The notes under the pieces: model-generated
Databases searched by the model: none
Told to the model about the DNA's origin: nothing
What the model saw: the letters and a program-made list of their open reading frames with translations, nothing else
DNA from: Pseudoips prasinana
Taxonomy: Eukaryota; Arthropoda; Insecta; Lepidoptera; Nolidae
Assembly (NCBI GenBank): GCA_951640165.1
Contig: OX621252.1
Span: 2,822,501-2,886,500 of the forward strand
Direction of reading: 5' to 3'
DNA: 64,000 nucleotides
Made by a program: the position numbers and the translations under genes
Shown: positions 1 through 10,400 of the stretch, piece by piece
How positions within the stretch are numbered: the stretch's first letter is position 1
Layout: each line of letters starts with the position of its first letter

Positions 1-470
1 CAGTTTCTGCTACCACTAGATGGCGAAAAGTTCTAAGTCTGGATTTAAGTCTTATCAGTCATATTATATCAGATTGATTTGTCCTTGAACTCAGTTTACA
101 CTTAAATTCGCTAACATTACACATAGAGCTATTTATAGAGCCATTGAGCACAGATCTAAGTTAAAATGTTCATACAAAAAATATAACAATTAAATCCTTT
201 ACCCTGAAGGTCAGTACATGTAGTGATGTAAATAAATCATTATGTACATTTCTACATCCTGATGTTTCCTTGTTTGGGCTAAATATTAGGTATTTATATG
301 TGTTATATGATACTTCCTGTGAGATCCTGTGTAATGTAACAGTGAGGCTTAGCCCACACTGTAAAATATCATTGTACTGTTTAACCCAGATTTAATCCAT
401 AAGCTACATGCACAGTTAAGAAAATTCCGCCATAATGAAAACATCTAATTTGTACCTTAATATAGACAGA
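1..470. other. AT-rich DNA, no gene recognised
   Basis: No coding exon, RNA gene or clear mobile element is recognisable here. It could be an upstream Acf intron, Acf 5' flank or a neighbour's 3' UTR. The Acf WAC-domain exon was looked for here and not found. Confidence 0.4.
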
Positions 471-750
471 ACCATTCAGACAATACGTAGTAAAAATATA
501 GCTAAAATTTAGATAATTGAACGTACACATGATCCTTGACAATAACTTAATTTTAGTTAGCTAAATATCTTTACTGTTATAAAATAAATCTTATTGTAAA
601 TTATTTCCTACAATCCGTGTACCTAAATATCTATATGTACCTAGAAATAATTATAAATTAATTATATATTACTGCGAACATGTTCTGACTATTTACAAGC
701 ACTTTTTTAAAGTCTACGTGAATAAAAACCTTTTTAATTTTATTTTAAAA
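470..750. repeat. Left arm of a 3.2-kb inverted repeat
   Basis: This stretch is repeated in inverted orientation at about 3480-3715. Shared landmarks are the segment around ACATGTTCTGACTA, the run GTCTACGTGAATAAAAACC, and the block ending near CATTCAGACAATA. The arms differ by scattered substitutions and small indels. The DNA between them (750-3480) is filled with transposable elements. I cannot say whether the arms belong to one element or come from a local inverted duplication. Confidence 0.6.
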
Positions 751-884
751 AAATCCTCTCAAATTTTGTCAGTTTTACAGTTCCTAAGGGGAAGGTGTCT
801 TATGCATAACAGTTATTAATTGTTAAACATCAATATCTTTTTTGGGATCTCCCTGTATTTCTCTTGTATAAACTATGGTAATAC

Positions 885-1068
885 CGTATGTACCGTATAA
901 AGCCGAAAGTTTGTGAGTGTGTATGTATGTCACTTATTCACGTGTAAAGGGCTGGGGCGATTTTAATAAAATTTTGGTATGGATTTAGGTGACACCCTGA
1001 ATTATAGCCTATGTGTTAGGCTATAATTTATAAAGATTAACGCGGGTAATACCGCGGGGCACAGCTAG
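885..1068 (+). mobile_element. Short non-autonomous Helitron
   Basis: It ends with the Helitron signature: a small hairpin (CGCGGGT...ACCGCG) a few bases before a terminal CTAG at 1065-1068, followed by T. The interior starts with an AAAGCCGAAAGTTTGTGAG-type segment shared with the copy at 38767-38919. There is no coding capacity. The left end is approximate. Confidence 0.6.
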
Positions 1069-1440
1069 TTGTATTAATGGGCAACAACCTGGATTGACCT
1101 CCCTTAATGTTATATAACTTGGATACTTTTTTTTTTACGTGATGGAAATGCCATTCGCACATTGTAGGGCCGACCCACTAAAACCACCTCGGTAGGCAGC
1201 CTCACAGTGCTTGTAGCGGGGCCTCTGGGTACTCGTGAACGATCTCGCCAGTACCCCCACTGTACACTGAGCGTCCGCGAGACTCCCCCGGGGAGGGGAG
1301 GGGCCCGAATGCCTCCCCCCTCCCCATCCCCACGCATAAGCGCGTTTAGGCAATCTGAGCTACAGCAGGTTACCTCTTCCTGGGACCACTTATACAAGAC
1401 AAGTGGAGTAATAATAATATCTGGGGACAATGTCACACAG

Positions 1441-2785
1441 TTTTATATACTGTGGACACGGGTCTCATCGCGATAAATATTTAGGTAAATCATTACCTTG
1501 TTTACCCGACGTTTCGGCATGGATTGCACCAGCCGTGGTCACGGGTCGACTGGTGTGGCTCGGCAGCGTCGTCTCCGTGAAGCTCGGGTTTCGGTATCTA
1601 CCCTCGCATGGTCTTGATATTTTTCATTTTCCTTTACGAAACTGTCGGTACACACGACACTAATGACATCAGCGCCCGGGCGCACTACGTTGGTTACGCG
1701 ACGATGGCACTTCGTTATTACAGGATTCCAAGACGGTGAGAGGCGGTATCCGTCTTCCCGGTTGAAATTGATATGTTTCTTTATTTCAACCGCTTCACGT
1801 ACTATTCTGGAGTAATAGTGACGATCGGTGGAGAGGACCTGTGGCTTGTGTAAATTTGTAATCCAGTGTTGGGATCCTGTGTCGACTACGTGCTCAGCTA
1901 TTGCTGATTTATTAACCTGTCAGTTCCTGACAGCTGCGATATGTTCTTTGGCCCTTTCAGCAATAGATCTTTTAGTTTGGCCAATATAAAACATACCGCA
2001 GTTGCACTCAAACCTGTAGACGCCCGGTGTTTGAAGAGGAATAACATCCTTCGGTGTACGCAGCTGGTTTGAGACTTTGGAGATCGAACTATATACAGTC
2101 TTGATGGAGTATTTCTTTAGTACTGATCCAACTTTATCCGTTACTCCTTTCACGTAAGGTAAAAACGCTGGTGCTCTGCTTACTTCCGGGTGCTTCTCCC
2201 TCCTCTTCGTCCGTTTAATGCCCCCCCTGTAGCCGTTTTGCCTAAGTACCTCCTGAACGTGTGTGAGCTCACTTTCTAAACATTCAGGGTCGCATATGTC
2301 ATACGCTCTGTTTGTTAACGAGGCAACTACGGATAACAGGTGTCGCGGATGGTGATGAGAGTGGGCGTGTAGATATCTGTCTGTCCATCCATCCACCGAT
2401 CGTCACTATTACTCCAGAATAGTACGTGAAGCGGTTGAAATAAAGAAACATATCAATTTCAACCGGGAAGACGGATACCGCCTCTCACCGTCTTGGAATC
2501 CTGTAATAACGAAGTGCCATCGTCGCGTAACCAACGTAGTGCGCCCGGGCGCTGATGTCATTAGTGTCGTGTGTACCGACAGTTTCGTAAAGGAAAATGA
2601 AAAATATCAAGACCATGCGAGGGTAGATACCGAAACCCGAGCTTCACGGAGACGACGCTGCCGAGCCACACCAGTCGACCCGTGACCACGGCTGGTGCAA
2701 TCCATGCCGAAACGTCGGGTAAACAAGGTAATGATTTACCTAAATATTTATCGCGATGAGACCCGTGTCCACAGTATATAAAAAT
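1441..2785 (-). mobile_element. Penelope-like element fragment with 390-bp inverted terminal arms
   Basis: Two nearly perfect inverted arms (about 1441-1829 and 2393-2780) flank a minus-strand coding fragment with a GIY-YIG nuclease. The right arm reads, on the + strand, the same C-terminal coding sequence as the left arm does on the - strand. Penelope-like elements are known for such duplicated end segments and for a C-terminal GIY-YIG domain. The reverse transcriptase domain is absent, so the copy is 5'-truncated. It sits inside a SINE-like sequence: GTGACATT occurs on both sides of it when read on the - strand. Confidence 0.75.
1665..2396 (-). pseudogene. Penelope GIY-YIG endonuclease fragment, broken
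   Basis: The minus strand is open from 2396 to 1920 and contains the GIY-YIG core: GVYRFECNC, then [11 protein letters not shown] and [12 protein letters not shown] at 1917-1919 interrupts the frame, but coding similarity continues in the same frame afterwards (AEHVVDTGSQHW, then HYYSRIVREAVEI). The upstream reverse transcriptase part is missing. This is a decayed remnant of the C terminus of a Penelope-like element; no cellular role is suggested. Confidence 0.75.
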
Positions 2786-3050
2786 GTGTACAAATCGCGA
2801 AAGTTTAAAAACATTAATGTCACCCAGATCATCCTAGCCCCAAACTAAGCAAAGCTTGTACTATGGGTACCAGGCGACGATATACATACTTATATAGATA
2901 GATAAATACTTCTATACATAGAAAACATCCATGACTTAGAAACAAATATTCGTGCTCATCACACAAATATTTGCACTTACCGGGATTCGAACCCAGGACC
3001 ACCAGCTTCGTAGGCAGGAGCACTACCAACTAGGCTATGGTGACCTTCCT
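2786..3050 (-). mobile_element. tRNA-derived SINE, family S1
   Basis: Read on the - strand it begins with a tRNA-like head carrying an A box (TAGCCTAGTTGG) and a B box (GGTTCGAATCC). The body matches the S1 copies at 25058-25300 (+) and 44107-44313 (-). It has no coding potential. It forms the 5' part of the composite insertion at 1128-3067. Confidence 0.7.
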
Positions 3051-3214
3051 CTAAACGCCAGCGATCCATATAACTTGGATACTGCCTCATTCTACCAGTA
3101 ACATGTTCAACCGCAGATAATAAAGTCTTGGTTGAGTCTCAAACAGTATATTATAATTTCATTATTATTATAAGCCTTCTGTCAGATATTTCACAATTGA
3201 TTAGGTTCTTTATT

Positions 3215-3420
3215 TGATTTTACTGCAAAGGCCTCCTCCAGCTTTTCTCTTTCTCTGGCTAGTGATCTTCAAGTGCTGCCCGCCACTGCCTTGTCAACCC
3301 ATCCCGTGAGTGGCCTGCCTTGTTCCTTTGTGTCGTATGTGTTCATCATTAATTTCGTCCACTTGGCCATTCCTCTGATAGTATGCCCATGCTCATTTCT
3401 ACCTAAGCTTTTGGATGGTT
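3215..3420 (-). mobile_element. Decayed LINE 3' end, probably RTE type
   Basis: On the - strand it reads like the end of lepidopteran RTE-type LINEs, including the AGGAGGCCTTTG segment also seen in the + orientation near 31580. The coding sequence is too decayed to list a protein. The call rests on pattern recognition. Confidence 0.4.
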
Positions 3421-3479
3421 AACGGTACATCTTTTGTTCTTGTGTGTCCTTATCATTATAAAAATAATAAACAAAATAA

Positions 3480-3715
3480 AAAAGGTTTTTATTCACGTAG
3501 ACATAGTCAGAACATGTTTGTAGTAATACAGTTATTATTTCTAGTTACTTATTACAGATATTTAGGTACACGGAAAGTTAAAACATTTATACAATTTATT
3601 TTATAATGGTAGTGATATTTAGCTAGCTTGTATTAAGTTATTGTCAAGGAGATTATGTTTAGGTTTAATTATTGAAATTTATATTTTACTACATATTGTC
3701 TGAATGGTTGTAACT
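3480..3715. repeat. Right arm of a 3.2-kb inverted repeat
   Basis: Inverted counterpart of 470-750. The arms start at matching GTCTACGTGAATAAAAACC-type sequence and extend outward to GTCTGAATGGTTG. The chance open frame at 3415-3606 falls in this AT-rich repeat and is not a gene. Confidence 0.6.
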
Positions 3716-4003
3716 TGTATTATAGTTCTTATTTTGTCTTCTAGTCTTCCCCATTATATTTTCAGCATGGCGTGTTGAATAGTACATATAGCGGGTTTTC
3801 TGCTCAAAGAAATTCCTATACACCATAATAAGCCCTCGGACAGCACAGAAATTAAGTGCATCTTGTCAGCCAGCTGACTTATCAGATCATGAATATTAGG
3901 GAATAGAATAAAGAATCCTAATTCCGAATTAAGATTCCGAACTGTCTACCGTTCGGCGTCTTAATACTCGCCTATCTCATATCTCAAACCGTCAAGAATA
4001 TTT

Positions 4004-4282
4004 TAGAATCTACTCGTAGTGCAGTAGTAGTGCAATCGTACGTAACTTTGTGATATTATTCTAGTTCTGTTCCTTCATATAAGAGATGGCGTGAGCCATT
4101 AGTTAAGTCAATAATAGTGGTATGTGGTGTCGTAACTGTCTTACGTGTCACTAGATGGCGCTCGTAGACTATTGGCCCAGATCTTAATAATATTATAGAA
4201 ACTGAATACAACTTTTCGCTTGCATATGTCTTGTGTTTTGTACTTGTTAATGCCTAAGTTCTTTCACAGCAAAGAAATCCTA
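4004..4282. repeat. Intron end plus exon start that is duplicated at 7046-7322
   Basis: This segment covers the last 265 bases of intron before the first visible Acf exon, its 3' splice site (TTCTTTCACAG) and the first 13 exon bases. A copy of about 95% identity lies at 7046-7322, next to another Acf acceptor. This copy is taken as the source because the exon continues intact from it. Confidence 0.8.
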
Positions 4283-4465
4283 CCTTCAGCCTCTTACTGC
4301 TACGAAGTGGAACAGTATAATGAGGAGGATCCAGCTATTTCCGGGCAGATAGGCACCGCGCCCTTCGACCGCGTACGCAGGCGCAAAGGAGTGTACACAC
4401 GGGACAAGAATAGGCTGTTCCTCAAACAGTTTGTTGAATTGTCTTCTGGTATCATGACTATTAAG
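4270..4465 (+). CDS. Acf: Acf exon, segment C-terminal to the WAC domain
   Basis: The acceptor TTCTTTCACAG precedes 4270 and the donor GTAAAT follows 4465. The exon starts needing two carried bases and ends in phase 0. The peptide carries [12 protein letters not shown], which aligns with the SRDKLKLFLKQH segment of BAZ1A just after the WAC domain, and ends in an IK pair as in BAZ1A. It is the first Acf exon visible here. The preceding exons are outside the window or not recognisable. Confidence 0.88.
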
Positions 4466-7400
4466 GTAAATTTTTGATTGATACTTTTCTTTGAACATCC
4501 GACCGTTTGTACTGCATATTTTTAAACTTGCAAGGGAGTCAAAAGCTATATGGTACAGATGCCAGCACATCAAGCTACCCCAATCTGTCAAATTTCTCCA
4601 ATTGAAAGGGAACCTGCTTTTTGTGATAAAGATGAAAATCTATAAAAGAAATTTGACAGATTGGGATAGCTGCATGTGCTGGCAAAATCATAAAATTTTA
4701 CTAAAAGATAATATCTTGTGGCACAAGTAAAGAGACAACTCAAAAAACCGTAAATTGTTAGTTACATCATTAAATATTTACAAGTTTTTATGGAACCCTG
4801 AATACGCGAGTTCAACTCGCACTTGGCCGGTTTATATATTATGACCAATATTCTTTTGCAGAAACAAACCCAAGAAAAATATTGCATAAGCAAAGTGAGC
4901 TTCGACCAAATATTCACAGGGAGCCCTCCGGACTTCCCCTCTTCTAAGAAACTACTCAAATCCCCCCCAGCCACCAAAGCACCCACCAAACCAGGATCAG
5001 CATCCAAACTCAACAAATCTCTAAACAAGATTAGTCCAAACAAGAAGGGACAGACATCTATGGATAAATTTGTGAAAAAAACTGATAAGTCAGAAGGTAA
5101 ATCCTTTTATTTTTTTTATCTCTTTTTATTTTACTCCTATTATATTTTATTTGGTTCACAAACAATTTTTTACACCAACAGTACATGTACATCACATTTT
5201 TATATAAAAAAGGAATTGATGGATATTTTTTTGGAACACATAAAAGAAAAAGAAAATACAATAATTAAATTAAGTTAATTGCTTAAATAACCCGCACAAA
5301 CGGAAAGATAACAAACGAAAATATTATATATATAAAAAAAAATTGTAATGTATCCATAAAACACTTCCGACTTCTAAGAAATTCAATATTGAAAGTTGTT
5401 TATTTTCATACTGTTGTCTAAGTTCATTAATTAGCTTGTCGTTGTTCTTTTGTGAACATAAATATCACAGAATGTCATTAAAAAAATAACTAATTACAAC
5501 GCTTATCGATAATAATATATTAACATATACTAATTCACATCAAATTGATTTTTAATTTACTAACCATTCTGAACGCCACTGTACGTAACAGATTGGGGCA
5601 GACCGCAATTTGATTGAGTATATTTTATCGGGTGATATCGCAATTGGGAGATATTACTAAAACCCCTTAAATCTTGCAATTATTTACCGCTACCCAGAAG
5701 TTTTGTGTAGGGTTAATAGCTCCAAAGCCTATGGATATGATATCTATTGACTTACTCTAGAGAAAAATGCGAAAAATTAAAAAAAAATCTCCCACCATCT
5801 CTCTGAATCTCGAATATATTCTCTTTATAGCTCAACAAAAACCAAAACCGGCGGCCAACCCAGCAGCCAAGAAGAGCGCTCAAGAGCTAGCAGAAAAGAT
5901 GAGGAAGGCCGAAGACATGATGCGGCAGCGGAAGGAGGAAGAGAAGCTGAGAAAGAAGGAGAAGACGGCGAAGCTGCAGGCATATCTCAAGGAGTGGCAG
6001 AAGGTTAAGGATGATATGGAACTGGAAGACCATAAGGTGAGTTAGGAAGACAGTTATTGAGATAAAGCTTTATTACACAAGTGATAAAGCTTAGTTTTAA
6101 AAGAAATAATTAGAAGCTCCTTAATTGTGTCAGAGAGAAATCTTTTTTAAATTTAAATTTTGTAGCATTCCTCGCAATGCAAAGCGTTAATCTAATCTCA
6201 AAAATGGGAAGTCATAAATTTAATCGTCCGGTGGGTTCCGAACCTGCGCCATCTACTAAACCGGGGTAGGTTTTCAATCTTTTAAAATTTTCCATTTTTT
6301 GCGCGAAGTGGTTTTATATCTCTATGGCCTCAAGCTTAATTTACGACATTATTACTTAGGCCTTAACAATGTTTTAAGAACAGTTGTAGATTTCGCTTAG
6401 CAATGCTGTCGCTCATTTTATCCATATTTATTTTGTTATATAAGTTTGATTATAAACTGTTAAACTTATAAGCATGCACAGACGCCAGCACATCAAGCTA
6501 CCCCAATCTGTCAAATTTCCCCAATTTAAAGTGAACCTTATGCTTTTGTGATAAAGTTGAATATCTATAAAAGAAATTTGATAGATTGGGGTAGCTGGAT
6601 GTGCTGGCGTCTGTACAATTTTTATCCCTAATTTTCTCCACAGATAATACCAAAAGGCACTCCAATAGAAGTGGAAGGCATACCTCACGAGCACTTTGGA
6701 GACTTTCTATCTGTGCTGGAGTTTGTTCACATGTACTCCGAAGTCCTCAAAGTGAAGGATGTGTTTCACAATCAACTGGATATTGAGACATTCAGGAAAT
6801 CATTGACAATAAAAGAACATGCAGGAATGTTCAGTGATTTGATACAGATGTTTTTGACTACCGTGTTCTCTTTGCAAGAAGATGAGGCCGAAGAGTATAA
6901 TGAGACAGGGGGAATTCTGTTGTCCACAGGTAGGTGGTAAATATTGTAGATGGTGACAGATTGTAACAACTACCTTAAGCAATGCACCTCATATGTGGCC
7001 GAAATTAAATTTAAACTAACTTTTTTAATTTGGTCAATTTCAGAGGATATTTCAGAATCTACTCGTAGTGCAGTAGTACAATCGTACGTCACTTTGTGAT
7101 AGTATTCTAGTTCTGTTCCTTCATAAGAGATGGCGTGAGTCATTAGTTAAGTCAATAATAGTGGTACGTGGCGACGTAACTGTCTTACTTGTCACTAGAT
7201 GGCGCTCGTAGACTATTGGCCCAGATCTTAATAATATTATAGAAACTGAATACAACTTTTAGCTTGCATATGTCTTGTGTTTTGTACTTGTTAATGCCTA
7301 AGTTCTTTCACAGCAAAGAAATCCTTACGTACTGCACGTCATATGTGGCCGAAATTAAATATATACTAACTTTTTTTCAATTTGGTCAATTTCAGAGGAT

Positions 7401-10400
7401 CAACAAATGGACAGTAATTTAGGTCTAACTAAGGCTGTTGAATTGGCAACCAAGTCCAGCAAATGGTCACAGACTTATCTTGGTACACCTCTCAGTAAAC
7501 TACCGCTTGACCCTACCACAGTTAGCGAGGTTTTGAGGTTAGTATGACGGTTCTATTACTTTATTAAGAGCCTATTCCTAGCTGCCATTGTCTTAAACCT
7601 ATTCTTCGTTTTGTTGCCTTCCTTTTAAAACCTAATAAATTTATTTCCCAAATTAAACATTTCTTCAAACAAATTTCAAATGTTGAACTAAGAAATTTGA
7701 AAATGAAATTGACTCGCTTTTGTAAGAGGAAATAGGGAGACCTCGATTTTGTTGATTGTTATATTTTTATTTTTTTCACATGTATCATTTAAAAGTGGAC
7801 TTGACGAGAGAGTCTTGACAGAACGAACGTTTGAAGTCGGTTTTAGGTGTTATTCCTAGTAGCGATCGAATTTTGATGATATGATGACATGAGATGTCAT
7901 GATCGTCATCTGCGATACTTAATAGCATCGTATATACGATAATGCCAAATATATTATTATACTGTTTCCTATCATCTTCTAACGTAGATAGTGAGGTGGT
8001 CTTGGATTCAATAAAGTCCAATTTAAAAGTAACATTCTTATTTTTCTGGAAAGGAAACCATTTAGTACCAATCTGGCACCTGGAAGTAAGCAGCCTTAGA
8101 AGCTCCTGCCTCAGAGAGCACTTAAAGATGTTGGTCTTTTGTGAACCATGTTAATATTTTCCAATTGTGTCTCATACCCCTCCTATCCGATTTTGAAATG
8201 TGGAGCTTTTGTTCGTTTTAATTTTGAAAGAGCCTTCTGTAGCCGATATTTGGCCAGGAAAATTGTCATTCCATCACATGATAGGGCTATAATCTTGCAG
8301 CTAAGAGGTGCCTCGTAACTAAAACTCCAATATGCTGCAGGTTACACCTGCTGTCGTCCGGCGCGGCAGCGGGTGGGCGCTGCGCCACGTGGCGCTACCA
8401 CCAGCGCGGCGGCTACACCAGCGCCGACGACGCGGGGCTCAGCCTCAAGGTGCACCACCCCGAGCTGCTGCGGCGCCTGGCCGCCGCGCACGTCGCGGAC
8501 CTGGGGCTCGGTGAGTGGCACGTGCCTGCTACACCATAGTTATACACCAGCGCCGACGACGCGGGGCTCAGCCTCAAGGTGCACCACCCCGAGCTGCTGC
8601 GGCGCCTGGCCGCCGCGCACGTCGCGGACCTGGGGCTCGGTGAGTGGCACGTGCCTGCTACACCATAGTTATACACCAGCGCGACGACGCGGGGCTCAGC
8701 CTCAAGGTGCACCACCCCGAGCTGCTGCGGCGCCTGGCCGCCGCGCACGTCGCGGACCTGGGGCTCGGTGAGTGGCACGTGCCTGCTACACCATAGTTAT
8801 ACACCAGCGCCGACGACGCGGGGCTCAGCCTCAAGGTGCACCACCCCGAGCTGCTGCGGCGCCTGGCCGCCGCGCACGTCGCGGACCTGGGGCTCGGTGA
8901 GTGGCACGTGCCTGCTACACCATAGTTATACACCAGCGCGACGACGCGGGGCTCAGCCTCAAGGTGCACCACCCCGAGCTGCTGCGGCGCCTGGCCGCCG
9001 CGCACGTCGCGGACCTGGGGCTCGGTGAGTGGCACGTGCCTGCTACACCATAGTTATACACCAGCGCGACGACGCGGGGCTCAGCCTCAAGGTGCACCAC
9101 CCCGAGCTGCTGCGGCGCCTGGCCGCCGCGCACGTCGCGGACCTGGGGCTCGGTGAGTGGCACGTGCCTGCTACACCATAGTTATACACCAGCGCCGACG
9201 ACGCGGGGCTCAGCCTCAAGGTGCACCACCCCGAGCTGCTGCGGCGCCTGGCCGCCGCGCACGTCGCGGACCTGGGGCTCGGTGAGTGGCACGTGCCTGC
9301 TACACCATAGTTATACACCAGCGCGACGACGCGGGGCTCAGCCTCAAGGTGCACCACCCCGAGCTGCTGCGGCGCCTGGCCGCCGCGCACGTCGCGGACC
9401 TGGGGCTCGGTGAGTGGCACGTGCCTGCTACACCATAGTTATACACCAGCGCCGACGACGCGGGGCTCAGCCTCAAGGTGCACCACCCCGAGCTGCTGCG
9501 GCGCCTGGCCGCCGCGCACGTCGCGGACCTGGGGCTCGGTGAGTGGCACGTGCCTGCTACACCATAGTTATACACCAGCGCGACGACGCGGGGCTCAGCC
9601 TCAAGGTGCACCACCCCGAGCTGCTGCGGCGCCTGGCCGCCGCGCACGTCGCGGACCTGGGGCTCGGTGAGTGGCACGTGCCTGCTACACCATAGTTATA
9701 CACCAGCGCGACGACGCGGGGCTCAGCCTCAAGGTGCACCACCCCGAGCTGCTGCGGCGCCTGGCCGCCGCGCACGTCGCGGACCTGGGGCTCGGTGAGT
9801 GGCACGTGCCTGCTACACCATAGTTATACACCAGCGCGACGACGCGGGGCTCAGCCTCAAGGTGCACCACCCCGAGCTGCTGCGGCGCCTGGCCGCCGCG
9901 CACGTCGCGGACCTGGGGCTCGGTGAGTGGCACGTGCCTGCTACACCATAGTTATACACCAGCGCGACGACGCGGGGCTCAGCCTCAAGGTGCACCACCC
10001 TGAGCTGCCGCACACGCCCAACCCACGACCTCTGGCTTAGCAGTTAGGGTCACTAATCACTATACCGATTGGCCAATCAATAATAACCCAGCGTTGCGTC
10101 ACAAGCGCCTCGTTTGGGTTAACATATCAGATGTTTATACTTATTACAAATTGTAACTTACAAATAAATTGTTGATGTTTTGTTGCAGAGGACAAGTTCC
10201 TGATCCTGCAGTGTTTGATGAACCAGATCTTATCTTATGCGACTGTACGCGATATTGTTGAAGAGAAACTAGACGAAATGAGGAATACAAAGCAATCAAT
10301 CAGAGTTCTACAGGTAAATTCCCTTCTTTATAGAATCTGTAACAAATACCACTTGGATTCTAAATAAAAATTTGAAATAAGAACCAGTTTCTATATTTAA

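Larger units (their letters stand above)
1128..3067 (-). mobile_element. Composite retrotransposed insertion with 16-bp target duplication
   Basis: The 16-bp string ATATAACTTGGATACT occurs at 1112-1127 and again at 3068-3083, bracketing this block. The left edge is a run of T, that is, a poly-A tail read from the other strand, so the insertion lies on the - strand. It consists of a tRNA-headed SINE-like 5' part (about 2786-3050), a nested Penelope fragment (about 1441-2785) and a GC-rich 3' part (1128-1430) that I do not recognise. The target duplication plus poly-A tail point to LINE-driven retrotransposition. Confidence 0.65.

Noticed and set aside
1110..1476. Three overlapping frames of 72-108 codons in GC-rich DNA
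   Set aside because: They lie in the 3' part of a retrotransposed insertion with a poly-A edge, and overlap on both strands without family resemblance.
1..4269. WAC-domain exon or Acf start codon within the window
   Set aside because: No translated segment resembling the WAC domain was found on the + strand, so the gene is called 5'-partial.
7044..7110. Acceptor at 7,043 as the true start of the WHIM1 exon
   Set aside because: The frame from it meets a TGA within about 20 codons and lacks ACF1 similarity.
8332..10013. Many overlapping open frames of 60-132 codons on both strands in the first array
   Set aside because: They are the same repeat read in non-coding frames; only the exon 8341-8510 aligns to ACF1.
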